Positions 37,670 to 46,953 of a DNA stretch of 64,000 nt are shown here, in pieces. A model generated the notes under the pieces. That model was not told the origin of the DNA. It made no database searches and saw nothing but the letters and a program-made list of their open reading frames with translations. Source of the DNA: Streptomyces sp. NBC_00557 (GTDB lineage Bacteria; Actinomycetota; Actinomycetes; Streptomycetales; Streptomycetaceae); the NCBI RefSeq assembly GCF_036345995.1, contig NZ_CP107796.1, positions 6,510,001 through 6,574,000 of the forward strand, in the 5' to 3' direction. Position 1 is the first letter of the stretch; each line of letters opens with the position of its first letter. The position numbers and the translations under genes were made by a program.

Positions 37670-37928
37670 GCACCCGATTATCGACGGGCGGCGGAACCGG
37701 ACCGGCCGCCGGGGCGTGGTCGGGAGGGGCCGACGTGGCGTACGCCACACGGGTTCCGTCCTGCGTGTGAGAGGTCCGCCACGTACCCCTGTCACGGACT
37801 CGCGTACGCTGACGAGTCACCCGCGCCGGGTTGCGCGGGCCGGAGACCCCGCTCCTCTCCGGCCGTACGACAGGGAGTCCCCACCCCGTCGGTCCGCCCC
37901 GCGTGAGGCACATCTGGGAGGTACGTAC

Positions 37929-39542
37929 ATGTCCGGGACGACCACGGCTGCCGTACGGCCACGCCGTAGGACGGCCGGGCCCGGTGCGAACCGCTGGGTC
38001 GTCCTCGTCGTCCTCTGCGTCAGCCTGCTGCTCGTCGCCCTCGACGCGACCGTGCTGCACGTGGCGGTCCCCGCCGTCGCCGAGGACCTCAGGCCCAGCG
38101 GCATAGAGCTGCTGTGGATCGTGGACGTCTATCCGCTGGTCTGCGCCTCGCTGCTGATCCTCTTCGGCACCCTCGGCGACCGGGTCGGGCGCAGACGCGT
38201 CCTGCTGCTCGGTTACGGCCTGTTCGGCGTCGCCTCGGCGGTGGCCGCCCTCGCGCAGACCCCCGGGGCGCTGATCCTGGCCCGTGCGCTGCTCGGCGTC
38301 GGCGGCGCCATGATCATGCCGGCGACGCTGTCGATCCTGCGCCAGGTCTTCCCCGACCGGCGGGAGCGGGCGCTCGCGATCGGCATCTGGAGCGCGGTGG
38401 CCGCCGTCGGCGCGGCCGTCGGCCCGCTGCTCGGCGGCTTCCTGCTGGAGCACTTCTGGTGGGGCGCGGTCTTCCTCGTCAACATCCCGCTGATGCTGGT
38501 CAGCCTGCCGGTGGGCCGGATCCTGCTGCCCGAGTCGTACGGCGACCGGGACGGCCCCTGGGACGTCGTCGGCGCCCTGACGGCGGCCGGCGGTCTCTTC
38601 GGTGTCGTGCTCGGCGTGAAGCGGCTGGGCGGCGGTGAGGCGCCGGCGAGCCCCTTCACCGTGCTGCCGCTGCTGGCCGGCACGGCCCTCCTCGTCCTGT
38701 TCGTACGGCGGCAACGGCGGCTCGCGCACCCGCTGGTGGACCTGCGGATGTTCCGCCGGCCCGGGTTCAGCACCGCGGTGGGCTGCATCGTGCTGGCGAT
38801 GCTCGCGCTCGTCGGCCTGGAGCTGATCGCCGCCCAGTACCTGCAGCTGGTGCTCGGGCTCTCCCCGCTCGAGACCGGTCTGCGGCTGCTGCCGCTGACC
38901 GTCGCGGCGATGGCGGCGGGCCTGGCGGGCGCGCGGATGCTGCGCCGCTTCGGGCCGCGCCGGATGGTGTGCTTCGGCTTCTGCCTCACCGCCGCCGCGG
39001 TGCTGATGCTCACCGCGATGGGCGCCGCCGACGACGCGCCGCTGCTGCTGTCCGGTTTCGTGCTGCTCGGCTTCGGTCTGGAGACCACGCTCTTCGGGGC
39101 GTACGAGTCGATGCTCAGCGAGTGCCCGGCCGACCAGGCCGGCGGCGGGGCCGCGATCGGCGAGACGTCGTACCAGCTCGGCGCCGGCATCGGCATCGCG
39201 CTGCTGGGCAGCGTGATGAACGCCGCCTACGCGCCGCATCTGCGCCAGGTGCCCGGCGTTCCCCGGGACGCCTCCCGGGCGGCCGGTCACTCGCTCGGCG
39301 AGGCCTACGAGGTCGCCGGACGGCTGGGCGGACCCACCGGCGAGGCGCTGCGCCGGGTCGCGCGGGACGCCTTCGTGCACGGGCTGCATGTGACGCTGCT
39401 GGTGAGCGCGGGCCTGTTGCTGCTGGGCGGGCTGATGGCGCTGCGGCTGCCGCGGGTCATGCAGTGCGCGGAGCCGCCGGCGGCGGTGGAGCTGCCCGCG
39501 CCGAGGGAAGTGGAAGCGGCCGAGCCGAGGGTCTCGGCCTGA
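37929..39542 (+). CDS. MFS exporter, DHA2 (14-helix) family
   Basis: 537 residues from ATG 37929 (GGGAG about 8 bases upstream). A proton-coupled drug or small-molecule exporter: motif A FGTLGDRVGRRRVLLLG, motif C-like GAAVGPLLGGFLLEHF, LDATVLHVAVPAVAEDL, and the extra hydrophobic helices of the 14-TM group. The substrate is unknown. The in-frame stretch upstream of the ATG is Arg-rich and non-membrane, so it is rejected. The 260-base divergent gap before it likely holds promoters for it and the PIG-V-like gene. No regulator gene is adjacent. Confidence 0.9.
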   Translation: MSGTTTAAVRPRRRTAGPGANRWVVLVVLCVSLLLVALDATVLHVAVPAVAEDLRPSGIELLWIVDVYPLVCASLLILFGTLGDRVGRRRVLLLGYGLFGVASAVAALAQTPGALILARALLGVGGAMIMPATLSILRQVFPDRRERALAIGIWSAVAAVGAAVGPLLGGFLLEHFWWGAVFLVNIPLMLVSLPVGRILLPESYGDRDGPWDVVGALTAAGGLFGVVLGVKRLGGGEAPASPFTVLPLLAGTALLVLFVRRQRRLAHPLVDLRMFRRPGFSTAVGCIVLAMLALVGLELIAAQYLQLVLGLSPLETGLRLLPLTVAAMAAGLAGARMLRRFGPRRMVCFGFCLTAAAVLMLTAMGAADDAPLLLSGFVLLGFGLETTLFGAYESMLSECPADQAGGGAAIGETSYQLGAGIGIALLGSVMNAAYAPHLRQVPGVPRDASRAAGHSLGEAYEVAGRLGGPTGEALRRVARDAFVHGLHVTLLVSAGLLLLGGLMALRLPRVMQCAEPPAAVELPAPREVEAAEPRVSA

Positions 39543-39591
39543 CGCACTGGACGTGCGGGAGAGCGCGCCGTAACGTCGGCCCCGAAACGTG

Positions 39592-39606
39592 ACTAGCGGT
39601 GCTAGT
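39592..39606. promoter_or_regulatory. Palindrome upstream of the acyl-CoA dehydrogenase gene
   Basis: ACTAGC-GGT-GCTAGT is a perfect 6-3-6 dyad, 24 bases before the ATG at 39630. CTAG is rare in this kind of DNA. The position over a likely promoter fits an operator for a TetR- or MarR-type repressor, but no such gene is adjacent. Confidence 0.45.
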
Positions 39607-39629
39607 TTTCTTGTGCCGGAGGGTGTCCC

Positions 39630-40820
39630 ATGTCCGCGTCGCCGAAGCCGCCCGCCTTCGACCCCGCCGATCCGCTCGGGATCGACGACCTGCTGGAATC
39701 GGAGGACCTGGCCGTACGGGACACCGTGCGGAGCTGGGCGGCGGACCGGGTCCTGCCGCACATCGCCGAGTGGTACGAGCGGGGCGAGCTGCCCGGCATC
39801 CGCGAACTGGCCAGGGAACTGGGCGGGATCGGGGCGCTCGGGATGTCGCTCAGCGGATACGGGTGCGCGGGGGCCAGCGCCGTGCAGTACGGCCTGGCCT
39901 GCCTGGAGCTGGAGGCCGCGGACTCGGGCATCCGGTCCCTGGTCTCCGTGCAGGGCTCCCTCGCCATGTACGCGATCCACCGGTTCGGCAGCGAGGAGCA
40001 GAAGCAGCAGTGGCTGCCGCGGATGGCGGCCGGCGAGGTCATCGGCTGCTTCGGGCTGACCGAGCCCGACCACGGCTCCGACCCCGCCTCCATGCGCACC
40101 CACGCCAAGCGCGACGGTGGGGACTGGGTGCTGAACGGCCGGAAGATGTGGATCACCAACGGCTCGGTCGCCGGGGTGGCCGTCGTCTGGGCGCAGACCG
40201 AGGACGGCATCCGCGGTTTCGTGGTCCCCACCGACACCCCCGGCTTCTCGGCGCCGGAGATCAGGCACAAGTGGTCCCTGCGCGCCTCCGTCACGAGCGA
40301 ACTGGTACTGGACGACGTACGGCTGCCCGCAGACGCCGTACTCCCGGAGGTCACCGGACTGCGCGGCCCGCTCAGCTGTCTGTCCCACGCCCGCTACGGC
40401 ATCGTCTGGGGCGCCATGGGCGCGGCGCGCAGCAGCTTCGAGGCGGCTCTGGACTACGCGAGGACGCGGGAGCAGTTCGGGCGTCCCATCGGGGGCTTCC
40501 AGCTCACCCAGGCCAAGCTCGCCGACATGGCGGTCGAACTGCACAAGGGGATCCTGCTCGCCCACCATCTGGGGCGGCGGATGGACGCCGGCCGCCTGCG
40601 CCCGGAGCAGGTCAGCTTCGGCAAGCTCAACAACGTCCGCGAGGCCATCGAGATCTGCCGTACGGCGCGGACGATCCTCGGTGCCAACGGGATCTCCCTC
40701 GAATACCCCGTGATGCGGCACGCGACCAACCTGGAATCGGTGCTCACCTACGAGGGCACCGTCGAGATGCACCAGCTCGTGCTGGGCAAGGCGCTCACCG
40801 GGCTCGACGCCTTCCGGTGA
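39630..40820 (+). CDS. Acyl-CoA dehydrogenase, glutaryl-CoA dehydrogenase-like
   Basis: 396 residues. A flavoprotein of the acyl-CoA dehydrogenase superfamily: CFGLTEPDHGSDPASMRT and KMWITNGSVAGVAVVWA (FAD contact), the C-terminal EQFGRPIGGFQLTQAKLADM, and the catalytic base in VLTYEGTVEMHQLVLG. The TYEGT placement and the GANGISLEYPVMRHATNLES segment are those of glutaryl-CoA dehydrogenases, which make crotonyl-CoA and CO2 in lysine/tryptophan degradation. The electron acceptor would be ETF. Substrate assignment is likely but not proven. Confidence 0.88.
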   Translation: MSASPKPPAFDPADPLGIDDLLESEDLAVRDTVRSWAADRVLPHIAEWYERGELPGIRELARELGGIGALGMSLSGYGCAGASAVQYGLACLELEAADSGIRSLVSVQGSLAMYAIHRFGSEEQKQQWLPRMAAGEVIGCFGLTEPDHGSDPASMRTHAKRDGGDWVLNGRKMWITNGSVAGVAVVWAQTEDGIRGFVVPTDTPGFSAPEIRHKWSLRASVTSELVLDDVRLPADAVLPEVTGLRGPLSCLSHARYGIVWGAMGAARSSFEAALDYARTREQFGRPIGGFQLTQAKLADMAVELHKGILLAHHLGRRMDAGRLRPEQVSFGKLNNVREAIEICRTARTILGANGISLEYPVMRHATNLESVLTYEGTVEMHQLVLGKALTGLDAFR

Positions 40821-40830
40821 GCCTTGACGG

Positions 40831-40857
40831 AGGCAGGGCCGGTGAGCGGCCCTGCCT
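40831..40857. terminator. Terminator between acyl-CoA dehydrogenase and sepF
   Basis: AGGCAGGGCC (40831-40840) pairs perfectly with GGCCCTGCCT (40848-40857) around a 7-base loop. It lies in the 36-base gap between two convergent genes and can terminate both. Confidence 0.7.
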
Positions 40858-41294
40858 CAGCTCTGGTTGAAGAAGCCGTCCTCGCGGTGCGCGGCCGGCT
40901 CGCCGCTGACGATCTCCGTGTTCGCCGGCGTCAGCAGGAAGACCCGGGTCGCGACCCGCTCGATCGTGCCGCGCAGACCGAAGGTCAGCCCCGCCGCGAA
41001 GTCCACCACGCGTTTGGCGTCGGCGGGCTCCATCGCCGTGAGGTTCATGATGACCGGGACGCCGTCCCGGAACAGCTCGCCGATGGCGCGGGCGTCCCGG
41101 AAGCTGTCCGGGGTGACCGTGCCGATCCGGCGGCCCTTCTCCTCGGCCGTGTCCGACGCCACCTTCACCCGGGGGTCCGTGACCCAGGCGTCCCCGGACT
41201 CGGTGCCCTCGGAGTACTCGTCGTCGTAGTAACGCTCGTCATCGTTGTCGTCGACGAGGCCGAGCCACGCACTCGCCTTGCGTACCGATCCCAT
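40857..41294 (-). CDS. SepF-like cell-division protein (paralogue)
   Basis: 145 residues from ATG 41294, with GAGAGGAGGCGTCC upstream. After an acidic, Tyr-rich N-terminal linker ([16 protein letters not shown]) comes the SepF core ([60 protein letters not shown]). SepF tethers FtsZ to the membrane. This is not the copy beside ftsZ. Streptomyces have several SepF-like proteins, and this one corresponds in position to the one I recall as SCO1749. The usual N-terminal amphipathic helix is short here ([16 protein letters not shown]). Confidence 0.9.
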   Translation of the reverse strand: MGSVRKASAWLGLVDDNDDERYYDDEYSEGTESGDAWVTDPRVKVASDTAEEKGRRIGTVTPDSFRDARAIGELFRDGVPVIMNLTAMEPADAKRVVDFAAGLTFGLRGTIERVATRVFLLTPANTEIVSGEPAAHREDGFFNQS

Positions 41295-41563
41295 GGACGC
41301 CTCCTCTCACAGCGGTCTTTTTTCTGCTCTCCGCGTCCCTATGGTCATCCATGATGCGGACGGCGCGCCAAGTGAATAGACGCCGCGCGGGGGGTTTGTG
41401 ACGGTACTGGTGCACAGCCGATCCGTCGAGAGTCCTTGTGCCCCAAGGGTCGTGACTCATACGGCTGCTGACTGAGAGTGAAATATGATTGTCGGCGGCG
41501 GACGGGTGATGATCGGTGCGTCCGGGTGAACGTCAACGTCGTACCACATCACGGGGGATCGTC

Positions 41564-42736
41564 GTGTTCGGAATCGTCAGACCGTGCGCTCATCGACTCG
41601 GGGAGAGCCTGAAGGCCGAGTGGATGGCGCACTTGTGCGGGCTCTGCCTCGCGCTGCGTCGCGACCACGGACAGTTCGCGAGAGTCGTGACGAACTACGA
41701 CGGGCTGCTCCTCTCGGTCCTGACAGAGGCTCAGACCGGACGGACCGCCGACGGCCGCCGTACGGCCGGGCCGTGCGCCCTGCGCGGGCTGCGCACCGCG
41801 TCCGTCGCCCGGGGCGAGGGCGCCCGGCTCGCGGCCGCCGTCTCGCTGGTGCTGGCCGCGGCGAAGGTGCGCGACCACGTCGCCGACCGGGACGGACTGC
41901 TGGCCCGCAGGCCCGTGGCCGCCGCCGCCCGCCGGGTCGCCGCCGGCTGGGGCAGGGCCGGAGCCGACAGCGGCGCCGCGGTCGGCTTCGACACCGGCGT
42001 CCTCGTCGAGGCCGTGGACCGGCAGCTCGGCCTGGAGGCCCTCGCCGGGTACGGCACCCCGATCCTGACCGTCACCGAGCCGACCGAGACCGCGACCGCC
42101 GCCGCCTTCGCCCACACCGCGGTGCTGGCCGGCCGGCCCGGCAACGCCGCGCCGCTCGCGGAGACCGGCCGGCTCTTCGGGCGGCTCGCGCATCTGCTGG
42201 ACGCCGTGGAGGACCAGCAGGCCGACGCCGCGTCGGGCGCCTGGAACCCGCTGACCGCCACCGGCACCTCCCGGGCCGAGGCCCGCAGGCTCGCCGACGA
42301 CGCCGTGCACGGCATCCGGCTCGCCCTGCGCGACGCCGACTTCACCGACGGAAGGCTGGTCCACCTGCTGCTCGTGCACGAGCTGCGGCGCTCCGTCGAC
42401 CGGGCCTTCGGCACGCAGGCGTGCGGACACGCGCCCGAGGCCGCGTTCGGGCCGCCGCCGGGCCGGCAGGCGCCCACGCCCCCGGGCCACCCCTACGGCG
42501 ACCCCTTCGGCGGGCAGCACCAGGGCCCGGAGCGGCGCGGCTTCTGGGCCGGCTGCGCGGCCGCTCTCGGCCTGTGCTGCACCTGCAAGGTGTGCTGCGC
42601 CGACGAGTTCGAGGGCCCCTGGTCGCGGAAGCGGCGCGAGGGCGCCTGCGCCACCTGCGACTGCGGCGACTGCGACCTGTCGTGCTGCGAGATCTGCGAG
42701 TGCTGCGAGTGCTGTTCGTGCTGTGACTGCGGGTGA
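41564..42736 (+). CDS. DUF5685-like protein with a cysteine-rich C-terminal tail
   Basis: 390 residues from GTG 41564 (MFGIVRPCAHRLGE, with GGGGGA upstream). The N-terminal EWMAHLCGLCLALRRDHGQF and VVTNYDGLLLSVL are the hallmark of a family of all-helical proteins of unknown function (DUF5685). The tail is remarkable: GLCCTCKVCC, then after a short spacer 14 cysteines in the last 29 residues, largely in CC and C-x-C pairs, like a metallothionein or metal-cluster site. The Cys-pair CGLC and PCAH at the N-terminus may join the same site. Function unknown; metal binding is inferred. Confidence 0.8.
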   Translation: MFGIVRPCAHRLGESLKAEWMAHLCGLCLALRRDHGQFARVVTNYDGLLLSVLTEAQTGRTADGRRTAGPCALRGLRTASVARGEGARLAAAVSLVLAAAKVRDHVADRDGLLARRPVAAAARRVAAGWGRAGADSGAAVGFDTGVLVEAVDRQLGLEALAGYGTPILTVTEPTETATAAAFAHTAVLAGRPGNAAPLAETGRLFGRLAHLLDAVEDQQADAASGAWNPLTATGTSRAEARRLADDAVHGIRLALRDADFTDGRLVHLLLVHELRRSVDRAFGTQACGHAPEAAFGPPPGRQAPTPPGHPYGDPFGGQHQGPERRGFWAGCAAALGLCCTCKVCCADEFEGPWSRKRREGACATCDCGDCDLSCCEICECCECCSCCDCG

Positions 42737-43122
42737 GGGAACTGCCGGGCGCGAGGGGAGGGGTGCGCGTGTGAAGGCGAAGGAAGAAGGGAGGGAACGC
42801 GTGTGCGCCCGCCCGCGGGACGGACGCATGCAGGGGGTCGGCTCAACAGGAAGAGGACCACACGCGACCGAAGTCGATGTGGGAGCGCGTGACCAGCCAC
42901 TGCTGCGGATGCATGGGCCAAGTGGAACAGGCATCCGGTTCCGCGTCAACTGACATGAGACGTACGGCTCACAGTATGGACAGCCTTGACAGTGCACCGA
43001 AACGCACGCGTACTCTCGACGGACGGTCCTGCTGAGGGGCTCGGCCGTACCGCGCCGCACGGCGCGCCCGTGTGAAGGCACCACCCGCGTTCTGACGTCT
43101 CTTCGCGTCACGGAGCCTTCGC
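42737..43122. other. Intergenic region before the FAD/NAD(P)-binding protein gene
   Basis: About 385 bases. The left part is strongly purine-rich (GAAGGCGAAGGAAGAAGGGA). The right part carries the candidate promoter at 42986-43016. A 76-residue open frame at 42723-42953 has no ribosome binding site or protein-like composition and is not called. Confidence 0.45.
42986..43016 (+). promoter_or_regulatory. Candidate promoter of the FAD/NAD(P)-binding protein gene
   Basis: TTGACA (perfect -35) at 42986-42991 and TACTCT at 43011-43016, spaced 19 bases, 107 bases before the ATG at 43123. The spacing is slightly long for a vegetative promoter. Confidence 0.4.
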
Positions 43123-44949
43123 ATGTCATCCGACACCCTCGCCCCTTCCCCCGCCGCACCGGGGACTCCCGACCCCGCGCACGCCCCGTCGAGGCCCTCG
43201 CTGGTGATCGTCGGAGCCGGTCCGCGGGGGACCGGGCTCCTGGAGCGCATCGCCGCCAACGCGCCCGAGCTGTACGCCGGTCCGGGCCTCGACATCCATC
43301 TGGTCGACCCGCATCCGCCGGGCGGCGGCCGCATCTGGCGCCAGGCCCAGTCACCGCTGCTGTGGATGAACTCGCACGCCGAGGACGTCACCATGTTCAC
43401 CGACGAGACGGTGACCATGGACGGCCCGGTGCGCGAGGGCCCCACCCTGCACGAGTGGGCCGGCCTCGACGGCGCCGCCTTCGCCGACCGGCAGCTTCAG
43501 GGCCGCTATCTGCGCTGGGTGTACGAGCGCGCACGGGCGGAGCTGCCCGAGAGCATCGCCGTCCACCACCACGCCCGGCGCGCCGTGCGGATCAGCGGGC
43601 CGCGCGACGCACGCCAGCAGGTCTGGCTGGAGGGCCGGCCGCAGCCCCTCCTCGCCGACCTCGTGATCCTCGCGATCGGCCACCTCGACGCCGAACTCGA
43701 CGACGAACAGGCCGAGTTGGCCGCCTACGCCCGCGACCACAAACTGGTGCACCTGCCGCCCGACTTCACCGCCGACACCGACCTGAGCGCGCTGCGGCCC
43801 GGTGAACCCGTCCTCGTGCGCGGCTTCGGGCTGGCCTTCGTCGACCTCATGGTGCTGCTCACCGAGGGGCGCGGCGGGCGGTACGAGGGCGACGCCTATC
43901 TGCCCTCGGGCCGGGAACCGGTGCTCTACGTCGGCTCCCGGCGCGGAGTGCCGTACCACTCGAAGATCGGCTACGACTGGACCGGCGACCGCCCCCCGCT
44001 GCCCCGCTTCCTGGGGCCGGCCGAGATCGAGGGCCTGCTGGCCAGGCCGGAGGGTTTCGACTTCCGGCGCGATGTGTGGCCGCTGGTGGAGAAGGAACTG
44101 GGCTTCGCCCACTACCACCGGCTGTTCACCGCCCACGCCGAGCGCACGGCGATGGCCTGGGCCGACTTCGAGGAGAAGTACGCGGCCGCCACAGGCCCCG
44201 CCGAGACCCGGGCGCTCGTCGCCGCCGCCGTGCCCGACCCCGCCGACCGGCTCGACCTCACCGCGCTCGACCGCCCGCTCGACGGAGTGCGCTACGCCTC
44301 GCACGAGGACTTCCAGGACGGCCTGCGCGCCTACATCGAAGGCGACCTGAAGCGGCGTCACGACCCCTCGCACAGCGCCGACCTGGGCGTCTTCCTCGGG
44401 CTGCTCTCCGTCTACGGCCAGCTCGTCCGCCTCGGGAACATCGGCCCCTGGTGGCACGGCTTCTTCAGCCATCTGGCGTCCGGGCCGCCCGGACCCCGGC
44501 TGCGGCAGATGCTCGCGCTGTCCCGGGCCGGCCTGCTCAGATTCGTCGGCGCCGACATGACCGTCACCGCCGAGCACGGCGTGTTCCGGGCCGGCAGCCC
44601 CACCGTGCCCGGCTTCCGCGTCGAGACCCGCGCGCTGGTCGAGGCCCGGCTGCCCGAGCCCACCGTCCGGCGGGCCCGCGACAGCCTGCTGCGCCATCTG
44701 CACGCCGACGGCGCGGCCGAGACCCCCGAAGGGCTGCTCCGGGTCGACCCCGTCGACGGCCGGATCCTCGACGGCGCCGGACGGCCGCATCCCCGGCGCT
44801 TCGCACTCGGCCCGTACACCGACGCCCGTACCCCCGGCGCCTTCACCCGGCCCCGCACCGGGGGCCCCGCGTTCCGGCAGAACGACGCCGCGGCGCGCTC
44901 GGCGCTGGCCTTTCTGAGCAGGTCACGGACGGAGGGCGGCGCACGATGA
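43123..44949 (+). CDS. FAD/NAD(P)-binding protein (NAD_binding_9 type)
   Basis: 608 residues. The N-terminal dinucleotide loop is LVIVGAGPRGTGLLERIAAN, followed by DIHLVDPHPPGGGRIWRQ, SPLLWMNSHAEDVTMFTDE and the second nucleotide motif LADLVILAIGHLDAEL. This is the layout of a streptomycete group of large flavoprotein-like enzymes of unassigned activity, distantly related to ornithine/lysine N-monooxygenases. It may act with the following LLM-type flavin enzyme, since their coding regions are separated by only 43 bases. The start ATG 43123 keeps a Pro/Ala-rich leader of about 25 residues. Confidence 0.8.
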   Translation: MSSDTLAPSPAAPGTPDPAHAPSRPSLVIVGAGPRGTGLLERIAANAPELYAGPGLDIHLVDPHPPGGGRIWRQAQSPLLWMNSHAEDVTMFTDETVTMDGPVREGPTLHEWAGLDGAAFADRQLQGRYLRWVYERARAELPESIAVHHHARRAVRISGPRDARQQVWLEGRPQPLLADLVILAIGHLDAELDDEQAELAAYARDHKLVHLPPDFTADTDLSALRPGEPVLVRGFGLAFVDLMVLLTEGRGGRYEGDAYLPSGREPVLYVGSRRGVPYHSKIGYDWTGDRPPLPRFLGPAEIEGLLARPEGFDFRRDVWPLVEKELGFAHYHRLFTAHAERTAMAWADFEEKYAAATGPAETRALVAAAVPDPADRLDLTALDRPLDGVRYASHEDFQDGLRAYIEGDLKRRHDPSHSADLGVFLGLLSVYGQLVRLGNIGPWWHGFFSHLASGPPGPRLRQMLALSRAGLLRFVGADMTVTAEHGVFRAGSPTVPGFRVETRALVEARLPEPTVRRARDSLLRHLHADGAAETPEGLLRVDPVDGRILDGAGRPHPRRFALGPYTDARTPGAFTRPRTGGPAFRQNDAAARSALAFLSRSRTEGGAR

Positions 44950-44993
44950 GCGTCACGGTTCCGGGTGTGGGCGCTGACCCGGGGGCGGTGTGA
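44946..44993 (+). other. 15-codon mini reading frame between two redox genes
   Basis: ATG 44946 overlaps the preceding stop (ATGA), reads MSVTVPGVGADPGAV and stops at 44991-44993, overlapping the ATG at 44993 (TGATG). It may be a remnant of an original N-terminus or a translational coupling frame. No independent function is claimed. Confidence 0.3.
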
Positions 44994-46699
44994 TGGGGCC
45001 ACGGGGGTTGCTGCATCTCGCCGCCGCCGTCGACATGGCGGACTGTCCGGACGCCGAACCGTACGTCGAGCTGGTCCGGCTGGCCGAGCGCGGCGGGCTG
45101 GACTTCGTGACGCTGGACGACACGCTCGCCCGGACCGGTCCCGACGCGCTCACCGTGCTCTCCCGGGCGGCGCTCGCCACCCGGCGCATCGGCCTGGTCC
45201 CGGCCGTCCCGGCCACCCGCACCGGGCCGTTCCCGGCGCCGGCCGCCGTGGCGGCGCTGGACCGGCTCACCGGTGGGCGGGCCGGGTGGCGGATCGAGGC
45301 GGGCGACACCGGGAACGGCCCGGCGGAGACGGTGCCGGGGAGAAGGAAGAGGGAGGGCGCCGACGTCCTGCCGGTCCGCCTGGTCGACGCCACCGGGAGC
45401 CAGAACCGTACCGCCGCTGCCCGGCACGCGGACGTGGCCCTCGTCCGCGCCGCGACCGTGCAGCAGGCCGGCGCCGTACGCGACGAACTGCGCGCCGGAG
45501 CCGCCGAGTCGGGGCGGGACCCGGACGGCGTGCGGGTCCTGGTGAGCCTGCTGGTCGACCTCGGCGACGGCGAGTACGCGGCCGCGCCCGGACACGGCGG
45601 CGGGGGACCGCGGCCGACCGCGCGGGGGCCGCTGTACCGGGGCGGTCCGGTCGACCTCGCCGAACTGGTCGCCCGCTGGCACGCCGAGGGGGCCGCCGAC
45701 GGCTTCCACCTCGTCCCCGTCGAGCCGCGCCGGGACCTGGAGCGGCTGGTCAACGGCACGGTGGCGGTGCTCCAGCACCGCGGCCTGTTCCGCACGTTCT
45801 ACCCGGGCAGCACCCTGCGCGAGCACCTGGGCCTGGCGCGGGCCGGCGCTCCCGGCACGGGGCGGACGGGTGACGGCTTGTACGGACGAGACATCTGGCT
45901 GGAAGGAAACCACGACATGACGACGGACCCGGCCGACGCGTGGAAGCAGTGGCACGAGCGGCGTGTCGAGACGGTCTCGGCACCTTACGGACCGCTCGCG
46001 CTGACCGCCACGCACTGGGTCGAGGACTATCCGGAGGGCCGACTTCCGGACATTCCCGGGATCTGGGTGGCGGACGGCGACGGAATCGTGCTCACCGCCG
46101 CCGAGAGCGACGGCCTGACCGTGGACGGGCGGCGTTTCGCGGGCGAGGTCCGGCTCGCGGCCGACCGTCCGCCGGAGGCGGAGGCACGCGTCGCGTTCGG
46201 TGAGCAGCGGCTCTTCACACTGGTGCGCGAGGGCGTCTGGGGAGTGCGGGTCTACGACCCCGGGTCCGCGGCCCGGCGGTCCTTCCGGGGCATCGAGGCC
46301 ACCCCGTACGATCCCCGCTGGTCGGTGCCGGGGCGTTTCACGCCGTACGACGGCGAACGCGTCGTGCGGGTCGGCAACGCGGACGGGCGCGAGCGGGGGC
46401 TCGCCCTCGCCGGGGAGCTGGCCTTCGCCCTGGACGGGCGGGAGTTGACGCTGCGGGTCGCGCGGCAGGGCGACGGGTCGCTGTGGGCGGTGTTCGCCGA
46501 CGGCACCAGCGGCGACACCAGTTTCCGGTTCCGCTTCCTCCACCCGGCCGCGCCGGACGCGCAGGGGCGTACGACCGTCGACTTCAACCGCGCCCAACTC
46601 CCGCCGTGCGCCTTCGCCGACCACTTCCTGTGCCCCTTCCCGCCGCCCGGCAACACGCTGGACGTGGCGATCGAGGCGGGGGAGCGGGGGTTGAGTTGA
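44993..46699 (+). CDS. LLM-class flavin-dependent oxidoreductase fused to a DUF1684 domain
   Basis: 568 residues from ATG 44993 (GTG 44990 also possible). Residues 1-290 form a luciferase-like TIM-barrel protein (LLHLAAAVDMA, LAERGGLDFVTLDDTLA, RIGLVPAVPATRTGPF, LDRLTGGRAGWRIEAG, and FRTFYPGSTLREHLGL near its end). From about residue 309 a complete DUF1684 protein follows (MTTDPADAWKQWHERRV, FRGIEATPYDPRWSVPGRF, TVDFNRAQLPPCAFADHFLC). The junction contains GGAAGGA and an ATG at 45917 that would start a normal 260-residue DUF1684 protein. So two genes appear joined in frame by loss of a stop codon, with internal initiation still likely. Substrates unknown. Confidence 0.8.
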   Translation: MGPRGLLHLAAAVDMADCPDAEPYVELVRLAERGGLDFVTLDDTLARTGPDALTVLSRAALATRRIGLVPAVPATRTGPFPAPAAVAALDRLTGGRAGWRIEAGDTGNGPAETVPGRRKREGADVLPVRLVDATGSQNRTAAARHADVALVRAATVQQAGAVRDELRAGAAESGRDPDGVRVLVSLLVDLGDGEYAAAPGHGGGGPRPTARGPLYRGGPVDLAELVARWHAEGAADGFHLVPVEPRRDLERLVNGTVAVLQHRGLFRTFYPGSTLREHLGLARAGAPGTGRTGDGLYGRDIWLEGNHDMTTDPADAWKQWHERRVETVSAPYGPLALTATHWVEDYPEGRLPDIPGIWVADGDGIVLTAAESDGLTVDGRRFAGEVRLAADRPPEAEARVAFGEQRLFTLVREGVWGVRVYDPGSAARRSFRGIEATPYDPRWSVPGRFTPYDGERVVRVGNADGRERGLALAGELAFALDGRELTLRVARQGDGSLWAVFADGTSGDTSFRFRFLHPAAPDAQGRTTVDFNRAQLPPCAFADHFLCPFPPPGNTLDVAIEAGERGLS

Positions 46700-46953
46700 G
46701 GGGTGGCGGCGCCGGTGGGGTGATGGGGGAGCGGAGGGCGGGCCGGGGAGGTGCGGGGCGTCGCCGCGTAAAGGTGGTTTAAAGGCCAACGGCCGAAAGG
46801 CACTCTTGTGGCGACCGGTCGTTCGGCCGAATACTCCCCCTCAGCGCTTGCCAGGGGGCATATGTGTTCGGAACCCCGCCGTTCCTCCTGGCTGCGCCTC
46901 ACCGGGCCCCGACCCCACGCGGGCCCCCGACTTCCCCTGGGAGGGAACGACAC

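Noticed and set aside
37656..40772. A 1038-residue minus-strand frame across the MFS and acyl-CoA dehydrogenase genes
   Set aside because: It is antisense to two genes with clear motifs; Gln/Arg/His-rich shadow.
42723..42953. A 76-residue plus-strand frame after the Cys-rich gene
   Set aside because: It starts inside the preceding gene, has no ribosome binding site, and its sequence is purine-driven low complexity.
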